64,000 nt of DNA from Gentiana macrophylla (GCA_026214975.1 JAOBSW010000228.1:62001-126000), one strand, 5' to 3'. Shown: positions 1 through 11,651, counted from the stretch's first letter. The notes: a model not told the origin generated them from the sequence alone. Numbers and translations: made by a program.

Positions 1-745
1 AGTGTAAGTCTTCACTACCGGTGTTTGGTTCATCAAACACTACATGAATTGATTCTTCAATCACCAGAGTTCTTTTGTTGAGTACTCTAAAAGATTTGCT
101 GGTGTCTGAGTATCCCATGAATATTGCTTCATTAGCTTTTTCATCAAAAGTTTGAACCTGATTCCTGTTCAAAACAAAAAATTTAGATCCAAACATGTGT
201 AAATGAGATATGTTAGGTTTTCTTCCATTCCATATTTAATAGGGTGTTTTCCCATGATTTTTGTTGATGATGGATCTATTTTGAGTATAGCATGTTGTGT
301 TTCTTTGCTTCATTGTAATCTCTTTGGTAAGCTTGCTTCGCTATCGTGGTTCTAAATCGCTTCCTTCGTGAGTTCTATTCTTTCTTTCTGCTACTCCATT
401 TTATTGTGGAGTTCCTACTGCTGATAGTTGATTAAAACTCCATTTTCTTCATAGTAAGTTCTTATCACTTCATTTACAAACTCTGTGCCTCTGTCTGATC
501 TTATCTTGATGATCTTCAACTCATTTTCATTCTAAATTCTTCTCAGTAAATCTGGAAGCTTCTTGAGAGTTTCTCTTTTCTTGTTCATGAAAATTGTCCA
601 TGTGAACTTTGAAAAGACCTCAACCACTAATAAAGTGTATTTCTTTCCACTTACACTCACTGGTGTAACTGGTCCAAAAAGATCCATATGTAGAAGATGT
701 AAGATTCTTGATGTTGATTGATGTGGCCTTGACTTGAAAGAACTC
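1..745 (-). pseudogene. Copia I integrase remnant (core and C-terminal extension)
   Basis: This stretch is collinear with the integrase of Copia II (about 50280-51000). On the minus strand it carries the end of the GAG-pre-integrase region, the integrase core and the C-terminal extension, the last matching the segment that begins [15 protein letters not shown] in Copia II. No long frame survives, because small indels and stops break it. It would have encoded the DDE enzyme that inserts element cDNA. The call rests on similarity to the better preserved copy inside the same window. Confidence 0.75.
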
Positions 746-1300
746 TTGATCTATTTCCCTTTCTGACATGCATCACAAAGACTTTTGTTCTTGAAAGTTA
801 TGTCAGGTAGGCCTTCCACTAGCTTGTTCTTTGATTGTGTGTTGATGGTCTTGAAGTTCAGATGATTTAGTCTTCTATGCCAAATCCAGTTTGGTGATTG
901 TTTGTTCTTGACAAGCAGACATGTTTCTGCATTGGCTGTCTTCCAATCTACCACATACATGTTGTCCTCTCTTCTACCTGCAAGTACAAATCTGACTGTG
1001 AATCACTTTGCATCCTTCTTTGCTGAAGTGTACATTGTAGCATCTGTCACAGAACTGACTAATGCTTAGAAGATTGATGTTCAATCCCTTGACATATGCC
1101 ACATTATGAATCTTCAGATTGTTCTTCAACAAGATGCCTTCCCCCCTTAATCTTACCGGGGTTTTCTTTGGCTCCAGAAGTAACTTCGAGTCCATGAAAA
1201 GCTTTAAATTCAGTCAGCCATCCTTTATTTCCTGTCATATGTCTGGAACATCCACTATCTATGTACCAGACATCCTACAAAAAATAAAGCAAGTTTAGGT
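746..1300 (-). pseudogene. Copia I protease and GAG-pre-integrase region
   Basis: On the minus strand at about 1243-1274 the translation reads DVWYIDSGCSRHMTG, the copia aspartic protease active-site region with catalytic DSG. The frame at 974-1195 continues the protease (LKIHNVAYVKGLNINLLS). The frame at 751-960 carries the GAG-pre-integrase domain, with WIWHRRLNHLNF and the zinc-binding end LCDACQKGK. Frameshifts lie between these blocks. A TAG codon (1275-1277) directly precedes the DVWYIDSG frame, exactly as in Copia II. Confidence 0.85.
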
Positions 1301-2300
1301 ACCCAACACTGTTTGGGTCCATACATGTTAGCAGTCATGCCTCATACTCCAAGTGTATATCCAAAGGATTTTCTCCTTGGATGGTTGAAGTCATCAACCT
1401 CATATGTATAAGGCATGGAAGAATAGCTTCTAATAGGTTTACTAAAAGTATTATGATACATTTCTCTTCTTTCTGGTCTCTTGGCATCCTGTTTCACGCT
1501 CTAAATCACAGTAGATGACGTGCTTTCATGTTGTCTTTTGTAACCAGGACCATGCCATTTATGGCTTTTCCTAAATACATTTGACTGCACATGGAATTGT
1601 TTTCTCTTGTATTTTGGAGGTGGAACATTCCAATCATCTTCTGAGAGGCAGAGTCTGCCTTTACCTTTCAGTATACATTTGCCTTTAGTGGGATGGTAAG
1701 ATGATTTACTCTGCTGTTTCACTGCACTGGGTTTTGACTTTACTAGTGCAAGATGAGTAGTTGAAACTATGATCTGTCCTTTTCTGAATTTAGGTCCATT
1801 GTTGGTCCTACATTCAGATTGGTGTTGTCCATTGTTTTCTTTCTCATCTTGACTATTGTAGCCAAGACCATATCTGGATCCAAACCTTTTTGGGGGTTTG
1901 TAAGCTGGTGCTTCAAGTGGTGCAGTGGTGGTCTTAACTGGTAGGGAGGTTTTCTCAGCTGGTCTGTCAGTACCGGATGAGTGATCATATGTTGCTTGTT
2001 GATCAGTTAAGTGTACTTCCTTACTAGTTGATTCAACTTTTAGTTCATCCATTTCTTTCTTTAATCTTTTATTTTCCTCTCTCAGATTCTCACACTCTTG
2101 TTCCAGAATTTCATGATTTGTTTGAATTTCTTCAAATCTATTCATGAGATTTTGAATTAAATTTGCAGAATCTAATGGAAAAATAGAAGATTGTGCAGTG
2201 TCAGATGTGGATGCATTAGAAGAGCATGAGCTAGATAGTACCTCTGTTTCTTCAATTTCTTTTGCCATTAAGCATAGATAGGCTTTGTCATTGTCTGAAC
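1278..2300 (-). pseudogene. Copia I gag-pol linker with coiled coil
   Basis: A 255-codon open frame (1501-2268) starts with a Ser/Thr-rich stretch. A heptad-like coiled coil follows, with EILEQECENLREENKRLKKE, and then a basic Lys/Gly-rich tail. It is homologous to the 52324-52533 and 51569-52021 segments of Copia II. In this family the region lies between the gag zinc knuckle and the protease. Its apparent ATG at 2268 is probably internal, because the upstream residues (LCLMAKE) continue the zinc-knuckle tail seen in Copia II. Element L cuts the frame at 2300. Function beyond a gag-pol linker is unknown. Confidence 0.7.
2296..2300. repeat. TSD TGAAC, left copy, element L
   Basis: TGAAC precedes the TGTTGG start of L's 5' LTR and recurs directly after the CA end of its 3' LTR (42447-42451). 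It defines L as one insertion into Copia I despite the 40-kb distance. Confidence 0.92.
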
Positions 2301-4069
2301 TGTTGGAAGTAGCGCCCGAAAGACAAATTCTGTAATTGTTTTTTATAATTAATAAATGACAGATTTATTCTCATCTTGTTATTTGCTTTGAGCTTATATG
2401 TAATACACTGCTGAAAACCGCAAGTCATATGTAGCCATATAACTTAGTGTGTGTCACACATGAGAATTAAGTTTGTGGTGATACACTTGAAATGTTAGTC
2501 CGTGGTGAAGTTAATCATAGTATGGGGTCTATTGATTAAACCACCATTAGTGCGCCCAGAACAGTTTATGGTGTGACCTTCTTATCCGGACCGTCGACAT
2601 TGGTTGTATTAGTGGGGCATTTATATATGATGTATTCATATATGTCTGGACCGATTTAATCTGCATTTCTCATATAATTCCGTGATTGAGAAATCTTATT
2701 AAATCACAAGATGATCATATATGGATTAACCTTAATCCTGAAGTGATTGCATACTCCTACTGGTTTCAGGATAGGGTTTGATGTGTTCGTTAAGGATCTT
2801 TAAGAGGCGCGGTCCAAATCACTTTCATGTTGGCACTATTCTGGAATGAGTGAGTAGTGTGTGTCTCACAGATATGGAATCCATTCCTTCCCGTGGGAAG
2901 TAGAAAGACGATCCCCTTATTTGTTGATCCTAGAAACTGATCGATCCGCGGAGTTCGTATTGGTTATGAACTAATTGATCACTAGTGGGTTAATGGTGAA
3001 TAAGGATAAGATGTATTGAAGAAGGTTTACGGAAATAATCTTGCTTCATTATGGATAGTCTATGGAGGGTTAGTTTATATGTAATGATTATATCAATGGA
3101 CACTTATCGACTCGAGTCGACGTTTTGAGAATAAGTTATATCTATAATCGATAGAGTTCAGTTTCGGATTTATGATGGCGTAATTCCGGAATTAATGAGT
3201 TGAGTAGAAATATTATGTTCGATGAATATTTTATTGAATTTATTGTAGCTACTGGTTATAGGTCCATGGTCCCCGGGTTGGCTCCTAACATGCGAGTGTT
3301 TTCTCGTTTTATGGAACCTCGAGATTAAATTAAATAGTTGGTCTATTTAATGAATATGCAATATTATTTATTTGTTAAATAATATGTAAAATAGAAAAGA
3401 CATTTTCTATTAAATAATGATGAAAGTGGCACCTCACATGTAGATAAATTAGGAGAATAAATTTTCCTACATTATGTCACATGTGTAATTAATTAATTAT
3501 CTATTTGTTGGATAATTAATGGAAAAATAAGAGATTGATGTTTTTGGAGTTATCTCTTATCTTTTGGAAAATATCTTTTCCTTATGGGAATAGGTAATTT
3601 TGGTGTGAAAATGATAACTCTCTTGACTAGATATTTTTCTATATAAAGAGAGTTCCTCCTAACACGATTGACAATCATAAATTGCGCCTCACTTGAAATA
3701 AAGGAGAGAAAAATTATTTTCTCGTTCTAGTCATTAAAAGAAGAAAAACCTAGGATTTTTCTTGTGCATATTCGAGAAGGTTCTACGGCGAGGATCGACG
3801 TCCACCAGTCGTCTCTAGGAGATACAATCCGGAAGACTGCGGCTTCTCCCTTGGTCCATTATTTCTCATCTCTCTCTCCGGTTTGGGTAAAACTACTAAC
3901 CTTCTTGTAGTTATTGATTATTTATGCAAATCAAATCGTGGTAAAATCGCATGCGAATTTATTCGTAGCTTCCGCTGTGCATGATCGAGCATCTCGATCG
4001 GTGCTGAGAATCAGAACTGACGATCCAATTATGGATCAGATCCGGATTCGGGTTTCTGTATATCCAGCA
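2301..4069 (+). repeat. L 5' LTR
   Basis: It starts TGTTGGAAGTAGCGCCC and ends TATCCAGCA, a TG...CA repeat of 1769 bp. It matches 40710-42446 along its whole length with scattered differences. A TATA-like box lies at 3640-3647. A partial third copy (the last 0.4 kb) lies at 23696-24100. The small open frame at 3914-4126 is shared only because the LTRs are repeats. Confidence 0.93.
3640..3647 (+). promoter_or_regulatory. TATA-like box in L 5' LTR
   Basis: TATATAAA is in the expected place for the LTR Pol II promoter and is kept in the 3' LTR near 42054-42061. The start site would be about 25-35 bases downstream by inference. Confidence 0.6.
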
Positions 4070-4071
4070 TG

Positions 4072-4084
4072 TGGTAGCAGAGCC
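4072..4084 (+). other. L primer-binding site (tRNA-iMet type)
   Basis: TGGTAGCAGAGCC begins three bases after the LTR end. The copia consensus is TGGTATCAGAGC, complementary to the 3' end of initiator Met tRNA. One base differs, and Copia I has the same change. Confidence 0.88.
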
Positions 4085-4360
4085 AGGTTAAAGCGATTTT
4101 GCGATCATGATTGCATAATTAATTAATAAGGAGTGTAATAGAATAAAAATTGCATCTTTTAATTTAATTTATGCGATTGAATGCTTGGTTGACGAGATGG
4201 ATTTGGGTTGGTACATGTTTACCGTTAGATATATAGTAAACTCGGTTTTTTGGGTATAGGAAATCATGTAATTTAATTTTTCAATTTAATTTTCTGCAAT
4301 ATAATTTCAAGTCGGCCGAACCCTATTTATTAAATGGGACACGTTTTTTCATCAAACATG

Positions 4361-4430
4361 GAAGATGGCGCAATGGTCAAGGCACTACATCACCAAACTG
4401 TAGACCTGAGTTTGAATCCCCTTGGCTGTA
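4361..4430 (+). ncRNA. tRNA-like module (SINE head or tRNA relic), forward
   Basis: TGGCGCAATGGTCAAGGC resembles a tRNA D-arm / Pol III A box, and GAGTTTGAATCCCC (about 4408-4421) resembles the T-arm B box. Between them CTACA...TGTAG can form an anticodon-like stem, but the loop is 9 nt rather than 7, so this is not a working tRNA. A run of about 12 T follows (4435-4446), as in a Pol III terminator or SINE tail. It is preserved in the copy at 24392-24461. The D-arm is closest to plant tRNA-Trp as I remember it. Confidence 0.5.
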
Positions 4431-4520
4431 TTAAATTTTTTTTTTTGTTGTTATTTAAATTTTTTTCGGTAACCTGTACGATAACAAAAAACAAAAAAAA
4501 AAGAAAATAAAAATAAAAAA

Positions 4521-4592
4521 GGGAGAGCTAGGAATTGAACTCGGGTGGTGATGAAGAAAGAAGAAGCTTCAACCATTTAAGCTAGAAGGATT
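4521..4592 (-). ncRNA. tRNA-like module, reverse, facing the first
   Basis: On the minus strand TAGCTTAAATGGTTGAAGC (A box-like) is followed about 35 nt later by GAGTTCAATTCC (B box-like), then a T-rich tail (the A-rich stretch 4485-4520 on the plus strand). It lies tail-to-tail with the module at 4361-4430. Copy at 24536-24606. Confidence 0.45.
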
Positions 4593-5143
4593 TTTATTGA
4601 AGATTTGGAGTAGAAAAGTTTTATACCAGTCGGAGGCTACGCAATAATTTAGGTTTTATTTGTTTATTTAAAGATTAGATACGGGGGTATCAATGGTCCA
4701 TCTCAGTAGTTTACTTTTACGCATTTATTTTCTTGTTTGATAATTTATGAGAGATAACCATGCCATGACATGCATCATATTCATGAATTCCACTCCTAGC
4801 ATATGCATACATGTAGATAAATAATCGTGATATTAATTAGACATGTATGAGATGTAATTAATTTAGATTAATTTAGGTAATTAATTAAATAAATTAAAAC
4901 GAACGGAATTTTTTCAGGATATAAAATTCACATGATAAAATAAAATTTACTCGGTAAATTTAATTTTGGGATCTAAAAATCTTTTGTGGATTTTAATTAT
5001 GTAGTGACTACATAAAAGAATTTTAATAATTAAAAAATTGGAAAATCCGGAAAAGTTGGACACCAAGCGAGAAAAAGGTTCGAAAATTGGTTGAGGCGGT
5101 CAGCAGGGCTTGGCTCGACTCGACTTGTCCGTCCCCAAAGGGG

Positions 5144-5315
5144 GTTAGCCACGGGGTCCGGCAAGGTCAAGCTATCCGCGAGCCGAGGCTCAATGGGGCA
5201 ACCTTAGCCCGATTTTCAACCCAAACACCGCGACACGTGCAACGTTAGCATCGGGGTCTGGCAAGGTCAAGCTATCCGGCGAGTTTCGGCTCAATGGGGC
5301 AGCCTTAGCCCGATT
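5144..5315 (+). repeat. Two GC-rich direct repeats in the L leader
   Basis: Units 5144-5214 and 5244-5315 share GTTAGC, GGCAAGGTCAAGCTATCC, GGCTCAATGGGGCA and CCTTAGCCCGATT in the same order. Both units are present again in the duplicated leader near 25150-25330. Confidence 0.8.
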
Positions 5316-5439
5316 CATCCAGCAGTCGTATATGAACCAACGAAGAGGACAGGTCGGCTTAGCCAATCACGACACCGTTCGGTGAACTCGGTTTAAGCTC
5401 AGCCAGGGTTTAATACCGATAAGTTGGTGATTGCTTTTC

Positions 5440-5890
5440 AAGATTTATTATTTTCAAATTATTGAGATAAATTTCTACTATCCTAAAATTTTATCATGAC
5501 GATATTAGGACTAGACAATTCTTTTTAGTGAATTTTAGTTGTGTAGTGTCTACACAAGAAATTTCTGAATATTTGAAAATTTGGATAATCATGAATAAGG
5601 TATCGCTATTTAGATGATATTTGAAACCGATAAACTAGTGGGAGCTTTTAATTTTTTGATTTATTGTTTTTCGAATTATTAGAAAAATTCATAATTCCTA
5701 ATGTGTTAGGATTATAAAATTTTTGAAAATTTTAATTGTGTAGTGTCTACGCAAAGATTTTATAAATCCGAAAAATTGGAAAGTCGTGAATAAGTGACAC
5801 TAGTTAGACGGTATTTGAAACCGATGAACTAGTGGGAGTATTAATTTAAATATTCATGATTTATTATTTTTCGGATTGGAAAATCCTAAT
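5440..5890 (+). repeat. Diverged ~200-bp tandem repeats in the L leader
   Basis: Unit 5440-5647 and unit 5648-5838 share, in order, a TTTATT/TTCGAATTATT start, TGTGTAGTGTCTAC, TGAATAAG, GATATTTGAAACCGAT and AACTAGTGGGAG. A partial third unit follows to about 5890. A weaker relative (GTAGTGACTACAT) lies near 5000. Confidence 0.75.
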
Positions 5891-6998
5891 AAGAATAACT
5901 AATTTTCAAAATAACGTGTGGGAGCGGGGAAGGTGACAACCGACCCCTCGGCCTCTACTGTTGACACAAGCACGTGAGAGAATGGTGACGCCTCGTGCCG
6001 CTTTGATTTCGGCCCCCTATGGATGGACTTCACCGCTATCAAAATTGAAGGCTTGGTTTCCGAAATGATAGGATTTTGAGTACTCGTTGGGTCATTGACA
6101 TACCCTACGGCGGAATACTCGGGGCGTACTTAAAAATCTGAAACAGTAGGTCACACTCACAAGGATATTTTAGGAAATATCTTGGCTGAAAAAGGAAGGT
6201 AATCAACAATTAAATAGGAGATGTTCGATTCTTAAATGGTTTAATTGTTGAGAGAAATCGTCTCAATTTAATCGTCACCTCTTTGACCTACCCTACGGCG
6301 GTACTGAGGTGTGAGATTAAATCCTTGGATTCATAGGATAAACTGCATGCATGAAATTATTATATGTTGTGGTGTATGATTTTGATTTATTTTTCTGACA
6401 AAATTTATTTTCGCAACTACATATCATCTCAAGGTATCTAAACTGCTAAACATGATTAAAATTGACTAATAATGACTTCGTAAAATTGGAAAAGTAACAA
6501 GAATGTTGAACTCAATAATCGAGAATGCAATTTAATTTTTTGGAAGAGGATGTTCCTCTTAAGCCTACAAACTTAAGTGACAAGTATGTCACTGTTGTCA
6601 CTCGTGTTGAACGAGAGACAACCGATATTAGTTCAAAGATGACGAGAATGATTTGATATGAATCTCACCAGACATCCCACAGTTCACGAGTAGTGACTAC
6701 TCAAATGAACTGCTAGTTCATGGCCATTTCCTTTATGGAAAGCCAAGAATGGGAAGGTAAATGTCTAAAAGTGTAAGTCATCTAAACTAAATAAGTTAAA
6801 GGCTAAACCGAAATATTAATAAAAAGAAAATATAGGATAAGGAAAGTGATTTCGGATCACTAACCTATGAATCCTTAGAGACATTCTTAACCGAGTAATT
6901 TTGACTCAGAAGCTAAAGTTCTTTTGTAAGAACAAGGTAGCTGGGCATTCATGATGAAGGGTAGACAACGGGCAGTTATTTCAGCTAAGATAGTGGGA

Positions 6999-7003
6999 GT
7001 GAT
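6999..7003. repeat. TSD GTGAT, left copy, gypsy A
   Basis: GTGAT directly precedes the TGTTAAGG start of the 5' LTR and recurs at 28546-28550 after the 3' LTR. Confidence 0.85.
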
Positions 7004-8514
7004 TGTTAAGGGTGAATTTATACGATTTATATTGATATATTTTATGATAATTTCCCTCATATTTGTATAATTTGCATAAGAAACGAGTGTTTAATGGAAT
7101 TATTGAGTAAATGAGGTTTTTAATGAGTTATTCGCAAAATAAGTTAATTTTGGTGTTTTAATTTTGATTTTATGATTATTTGGATGATATTACGTTTTGC
7201 GATGTTTTAATGTGTTATAGATACATGTTTGATGCTCAAGTGATGATCAAAAAGAGATAAGAGTCGAATTACATTGATTATAGAAGAGATAAGTATGGAA
7301 AAATCAAGATTAAGTCAATCCTGGACTGGCGTCCAGAAGCTTGAACTGGCGTCCAGGAGGAGAAATTTGGTTCAGGATGTTCTGATTTTTAGTGAACGAG
7401 CGTCCAATTTAACATAGGACGGGCGTCTGATCATGACTCGGCCCGATTCGAAGATTTCAAGCAGAATGGACGGGCGTCCATACGCCGACTTTGGCCAAAC
7501 CGACTTTGTTTCCTATAAATACTTGCTGTTTTTCCACATCATTGATACCATATACTCATTACTCAAAATCCTAAACCTAGGGGCGGCTTTAGGCTGCGTT
7601 TTACACACTTTTATTCCAGTTTTATGATTCAAATTCTAGATTAAAATTAGTAGTTTTTATGTACTTTTCTTCTACAATCTCAAGTTGCAAGAGGATGTTT
7701 AGAGGCTAAGCCTTCATCAAACGAGCATTGTGAATCCTATCCAACACGTTTTGATTCCATTTCTTCGATTATATTGTGAGTTTTTATCTAAAGTTGTTTC
7801 CTTTATCATGTTTTATATTGTTCATTGCAATTATATCGAAAGATGTGCATGTTTGATTGCTTTATGTTGATGAAAGTCATATAAACATTAGATAACCGTG
7901 ATAAGGAATAGATGTTTAATCTATATAACGAGAGTTAATACGTTAGATTTCTAGGTTACAAACGTTAAAGTTTACACCTTTAATTAGTAAAGTCGTTAAT
8001 CTTTAAATCGAAAGATATAGATTAATAGGTGAACTATCTAAGAAATTAGGGTTCATGTTTTAGACAAGGTGAAATCACAACTTGGTTAGAAAACACAATA
8101 TAATCAAGATAGGAGTTGATACTTGTTAGGATAGGTGGAGCAATCACTCGTTTGTTCGTGACAATTTGAATTTAATCCCTTAAAACTTGAGTTGTTTAGT
8201 TTAGTCAAGTATTCTTATTGCATCTTAGTTGTAGTTTAAATTGTTCGCAACCCGTATCTTCCCTGGCTTTAGATTCATTCTTCTGTCGAGTTTTACATTC
8301 GTGTTATCTTTACTTTCAGTCTCGTTTAGTTTTATTCGCTGTTTAGGTTAGTTTTCGTGACATAGTTAGTTAGACAAAAACTAGGATTAACAATCGTCAG
8401 TTCCCGTAAGATCGACCCGGTATCAACCTCTTTACTACGATCCTTGCACTTGAGGTAAGCCGGATTTATAAATATTATTACTTGTTTATTTTGCATTAGA
8501 TAAATCCGTGAACA
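7004..8514 (+). repeat. Gypsy A 5' LTR
   Basis: 1511 bp, starting TGTTAAGGGTGAATTT and ending GTGAACA. It is nearly the same as 27016-28545, which has one extra ~20-bp copy of a GGACGGGCGTCC motif. It carries five such motifs at about 7321-7480 and a TATA box at 7514-7521. Confidence 0.9.
7514..7521 (+). promoter_or_regulatory. TATA box in gypsy A 5' LTR
   Basis: TATAAATA in the context TTTCCTATAAATACTTG, conserved in the 3' LTR near 27545. The motif cluster lies 35-190 bases upstream, where promoter elements would be expected. Confidence 0.6.
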
Positions 8515-8520
8515 AGTTTT

Positions 8521-8538
8521 TGGCGCCGTTGCCGGGGA
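8521..8538 (+). other. Gypsy A primer-binding site (tRNA-Asp type)
   Basis: TGGCGCCGTTGCCGGGGA is the well known Athila/Tat-type PBS, complementary to the 3' end of plant tRNA-Asp. It sits six bases after the LTR. Confidence 0.92.
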
Positions 8539-9092
8539 ACCGGACGGTTGCCTAGTTTTTGTTTTTTGTGTTTAATCGTTTTTTGTTCATATTTTAGGTA
8601 GATTTTTAATTAGGTAATTAGGGTTTTAGTTAGGGTTTAAGGTCTTCCCTTTGTAGTTCCCTTGTGATTAGTTTTTCCTTTCTATCTGTTTCCTCTTTCT
8701 GTTTCTGTCTTTCTTCGTTCCCCTTCTTTTCTGCTATCTTTTCTGCTTTGTTCTTGTTTTCCGCTTCCAAGCAAAGCGCCTGGACATTTGGATGCCTGTT
8801 TGCTGGAAAATTTTCAATCTGAACCGTTTTGCTCACTTAGACGCGGCGTCCATAGTTTCGGACGCCCGTCCAAGTCTTCTTCGCCTATGAGAGGCAGCGT
8901 TTGGACCGCCAAACGCCCGTCCAGTCTAAATTCCATACGGACGCCCGTCCAAACTTTTAGACGTCCGTCTGGTCCCTTTCTTCTTCAATAATTTTGTTTA
9001 TTTTTCTTCTTTTCTTTTCTTTTCTTTTATTAGGCTTTAATTTTTAGTTTAGGCTTTTAATTTCTTCGTTTTTAGGCTTCAACCACCTGATT
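8539..9092 (+). other. Gypsy A 5' leader with GTCC-motif cluster
   Basis: Untranslated leader before gag. Five copies of a GGACGCCCGTCC-like motif lie at 8839-8972, in the orientation opposite to the related GGACGGGCGTCC motifs of the LTR. A T/C-rich run follows (about 8978-9030). No ORF supported. Confidence 0.65.
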
Positions 9093-10632
9093 TTGGTTCG
9101 GTTTATGCAAACTCGAAGTCAAAAGGGACCATTACTATATACCCCTGACTTAGAGCGGACCATAGTCCGGCCAAACAGGCGGAAAATCCGTTCTGCAGCT
9201 CCTTCTGAAGAAGCCGATCAAGATTTAGAGGATCGTTTAGCCGAAGAATTCGAAAACTTCATAATTATGGCTGCTGAAGATAGACGTACGTTGGCAGACT
9301 ATTCCATTCCTGGCGAAGTCAAAGTCAACCCGGCTATTGTTATCCCAACCATAACTGCACAGACCTTCGAGCTAAAGCCGGGACTCATTCAAATGATGCA
9401 GCATGCATCTATCTTCCACGGTTATCAGTCAGAAAATCCCCATACTCACTTACATACATTCTTAGAGATATGCGGTACTACACGCATCCAAGGAGTAAGT
9501 GAGGATGCTATAAAACTGAAACTGTTCCCATTTTCTTTAAAGGGAGAAGCCAAAGAGTGGTATACCTCTCTCCCCGCTTAATCTATTACCACCTGGTCTG
9601 AACTTGAAAAAGAATTTTTAAGTCAATATTTCCCACCTTCAAAGACAACCCAGTGTTTAAACGACATTTTCACGTTCTATCAGAAAGAAAATGAGTCATT
9701 TTTCGAATGTTGGAAGAGATTCTCTTCTCAGAAAGTGTCCCCATCATGGCTTGCCGCTACAAAGGCAAGTCAACACTTTCTTTAGTGGATTGACCGAGCT
9801 TACAAAAGGCATTGTCAATAGTTCATCTGGTGGGGCATTTTTGAAGAAAACACCTGAAGAGGGGTGGGCATTGTTCGAGGACATTGCTAAATATAACTAC
9901 ACCCCCTCTTATCAAGCCATTCAAGCACCTCCTCCTCCTAAGGTTGAGGAAGTGAACATGCAAAGTTTGATCGCCATGTTGCGTAGCGGATGGCAACTTC
10001 TCAAGTTTGAATCAGATTTAATCAAACTTCTTCTTTCCACGTAACCCTCGGGTTCAGTATTGAGAGGCTATTTGTCCGGACCGCCACATGATTGGCAAAG
10101 TGTCAATTCAATCCCCTGCACCTTATCAAGTGAATGCTTTGTTCATGATTATGGGACGGTATAATCAAGTCACATGTCAGAATTGTGACGAGGTGGGGCA
10201 CACATCTAGATTCTGTCCTATGAACGGACAGAATGCTGAAGTAAATGCATTCTATGGCCAGAACAATCAAAGGTTTAATCAATTTTCTGGCCAGAATAAT
10301 CTCCAAAACCAAGGGTTCAATCAATCTTAAAGTTCAATCCGAATTCTAATTTCAATCAGAATCAAAATCGAAACCATGGTTTTCCTCAGAACCAAAATAA
10401 TAATTTTTCCAATTCTAATCAAAGGTTCAATCAGCATTGGCCCGCAAATTCTAATCCTGCTGTCCAAAGTCAGCCCAGCCAGCCCTATTCTCAAAATTTC
10501 CAAAACTCTCAAGGCCCCTCCCAATCTAACAATCTTGAAGCTAAATTGGAGGAGCAAAATAAAAGTATCCAACTCCTGATGAGTACAAATAAGAACCTTG
10601 AGAGACAAATTGGGCAACTGCCGAGCGATTAG
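9093..10632 (+). pseudogene. Gypsy A gag (capsid and zinc knuckle), broken
   Basis: Structural protein that packages element RNA. The likely start is the ATG at 9105 (MQTRSQ), not 9093, since Athila gags commonly begin near a TRS motif. The capsid (retrotransposon gag) domain runs 9300-9990, with FPFSLKGEAKEWYTSLP, a stop at 9580, then ITTWSELEKEFLSQYFPP in the same frame. KTPEEGWALFEDIAKYNY follows after a frameshift. The CCHC knuckle CQNCDEVGHTSRFC lies near 10170-10215, then an Asn/Gln-rich tail and LEAKLEEQNKSIQLL. At least two frame changes and two stops make it non-functional as given; some may be consensus errors. Confidence 0.85.
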
Positions 10633-11651
10633 CTTCAAGACCCCCAGGGGCAACCGCCTGGGCCACCGAGAAAAATCAAAAGAGGCGGTCAAGTTGCTCA
10701 AACCGATTTGAACAATGGCCAATGTCTTGACCTCGTACCATCAATTCCATACGGTAGAGAGGAGGCCAGTGTAATGAATTTAAGAAGTGGTACTCAAGTT
10801 AGTGGTCCTTCCCAGCAGGGAAACCGCTAACCCCTCCTGCCAGTGATAGGCGGGGAGGGAAGCCGAGCACCTACACTCCCTTGGCCGAAAGAGAAAACTC
10901 GTGGTGGGTGATCCCCGAGAGGTGAAAAATGCAAGTCCTCGGTGGTGATCCCCCGAGGAGTGAAGAATCAAGTGGAGTCGGAGGGTGATCCACGACTAAT
11001 AAAAAAGATTGAAAAAGCTGTTCGGTGGAAGGATCGGGAAGACAAAGCTGTCAGTGCATCTTCGAAGAAAATCTTTTCTAAGAGTGATCTGAAAAAGCTT
11101 CCATTTCCACCAAGAAAGAGCAACATCCCTTTGAGTGAAGATAAGAAGTATGAAAAGGTGCTGAATCTTTTGAAAAATACTCAGGTGAATCTTCCATTAT
11201 CAGAGGTCTTGGTTGAAATGCCTAAGTATACAAAATTCATCAAGGATGTTGTTTCTTCAAAAAGGAAGTTGTCAGACATGGAGAGGCTGATTGGTGAGGA
11301 TTGTTCAATGATCAATTATGAAGACTTACCAACCAAGAGAGGTGACCCTGGAAAGTTCGTGCTTACATTGTTAATGGGAGCCTGGTCTTCCCTAACTCTT
11401 TGGGTGACCTGGGTGCATCTATAAGCCTCATGCCATTGTCTGTGTGCAAACAGCTGGGTTTAATTGATCTTCTAGAACCCACTACCATGAATTTGCAATT
11501 TGCTGATAGATCTTCTAAGAAAGCAACGGGAATCTTAAAAGACGTACTAGTTCAAATTGATAGATTTACCTTTCCCATTGACTGGTACGTCCTAGACATT
11601 GAAAAGGATGAAAATGTCCCCCTGATACTTGGAAGACCTTTTTGTCTCTGA
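10633..11651 (+). pseudogene. Gypsy A gag-protease linker and aspartic protease
   Basis: The linker frame (10942-11424) holds the Athila-like LPLSEVLVEMPKYTKFIKD block. The protease follows: DLGASISLMPLSVCKQLGL with active-site D-L-G-A-S, FADRSSKKATGILKDVLV, and the flap and C-terminal ILGRP motif at about 11626-11640. The conserved block is split between overlapping frames (11400-11651 and the next starting 11642), so there is a frameshift on each side. It would process the gag-pol polyprotein. Confidence 0.85.

Larger units (their letters stand above)
4085..7003 (+). other. L non-coding leader
   Basis: About 2.9 kb without a usable ORF, AT-rich, holding two tRNA-like modules, GC-rich direct repeats (5144-5315) and roughly 200-bp tandem repeats (5440-5890). 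It ends AGTGGGAGTGAT directly before gypsy A. A copy with small differences is at about 24100-27015. I see no protein domain here. Confidence 0.75.

Noticed and set aside
3914..4126. Small ORF conserved at 3914, 23953 and 42231
   Set aside because: Conservation is explained by LTR identity; frames differ in length and end and show no domain.
4361..4430. Functional tRNA gene
   Set aside because: The anticodon loop would be 9 nt, the acceptor stem does not pair well and no standard anticodon position can be fixed; kept only as a tRNA-like module.
3653..8514. Idea that the whole repeated 4.9-kb block is one very long LTR
   Set aside because: Its left end lies inside L's LTR, which is continuous across that point and matches 40710-42446; PBS and TSDs place LTR borders at 7004 and 8514.
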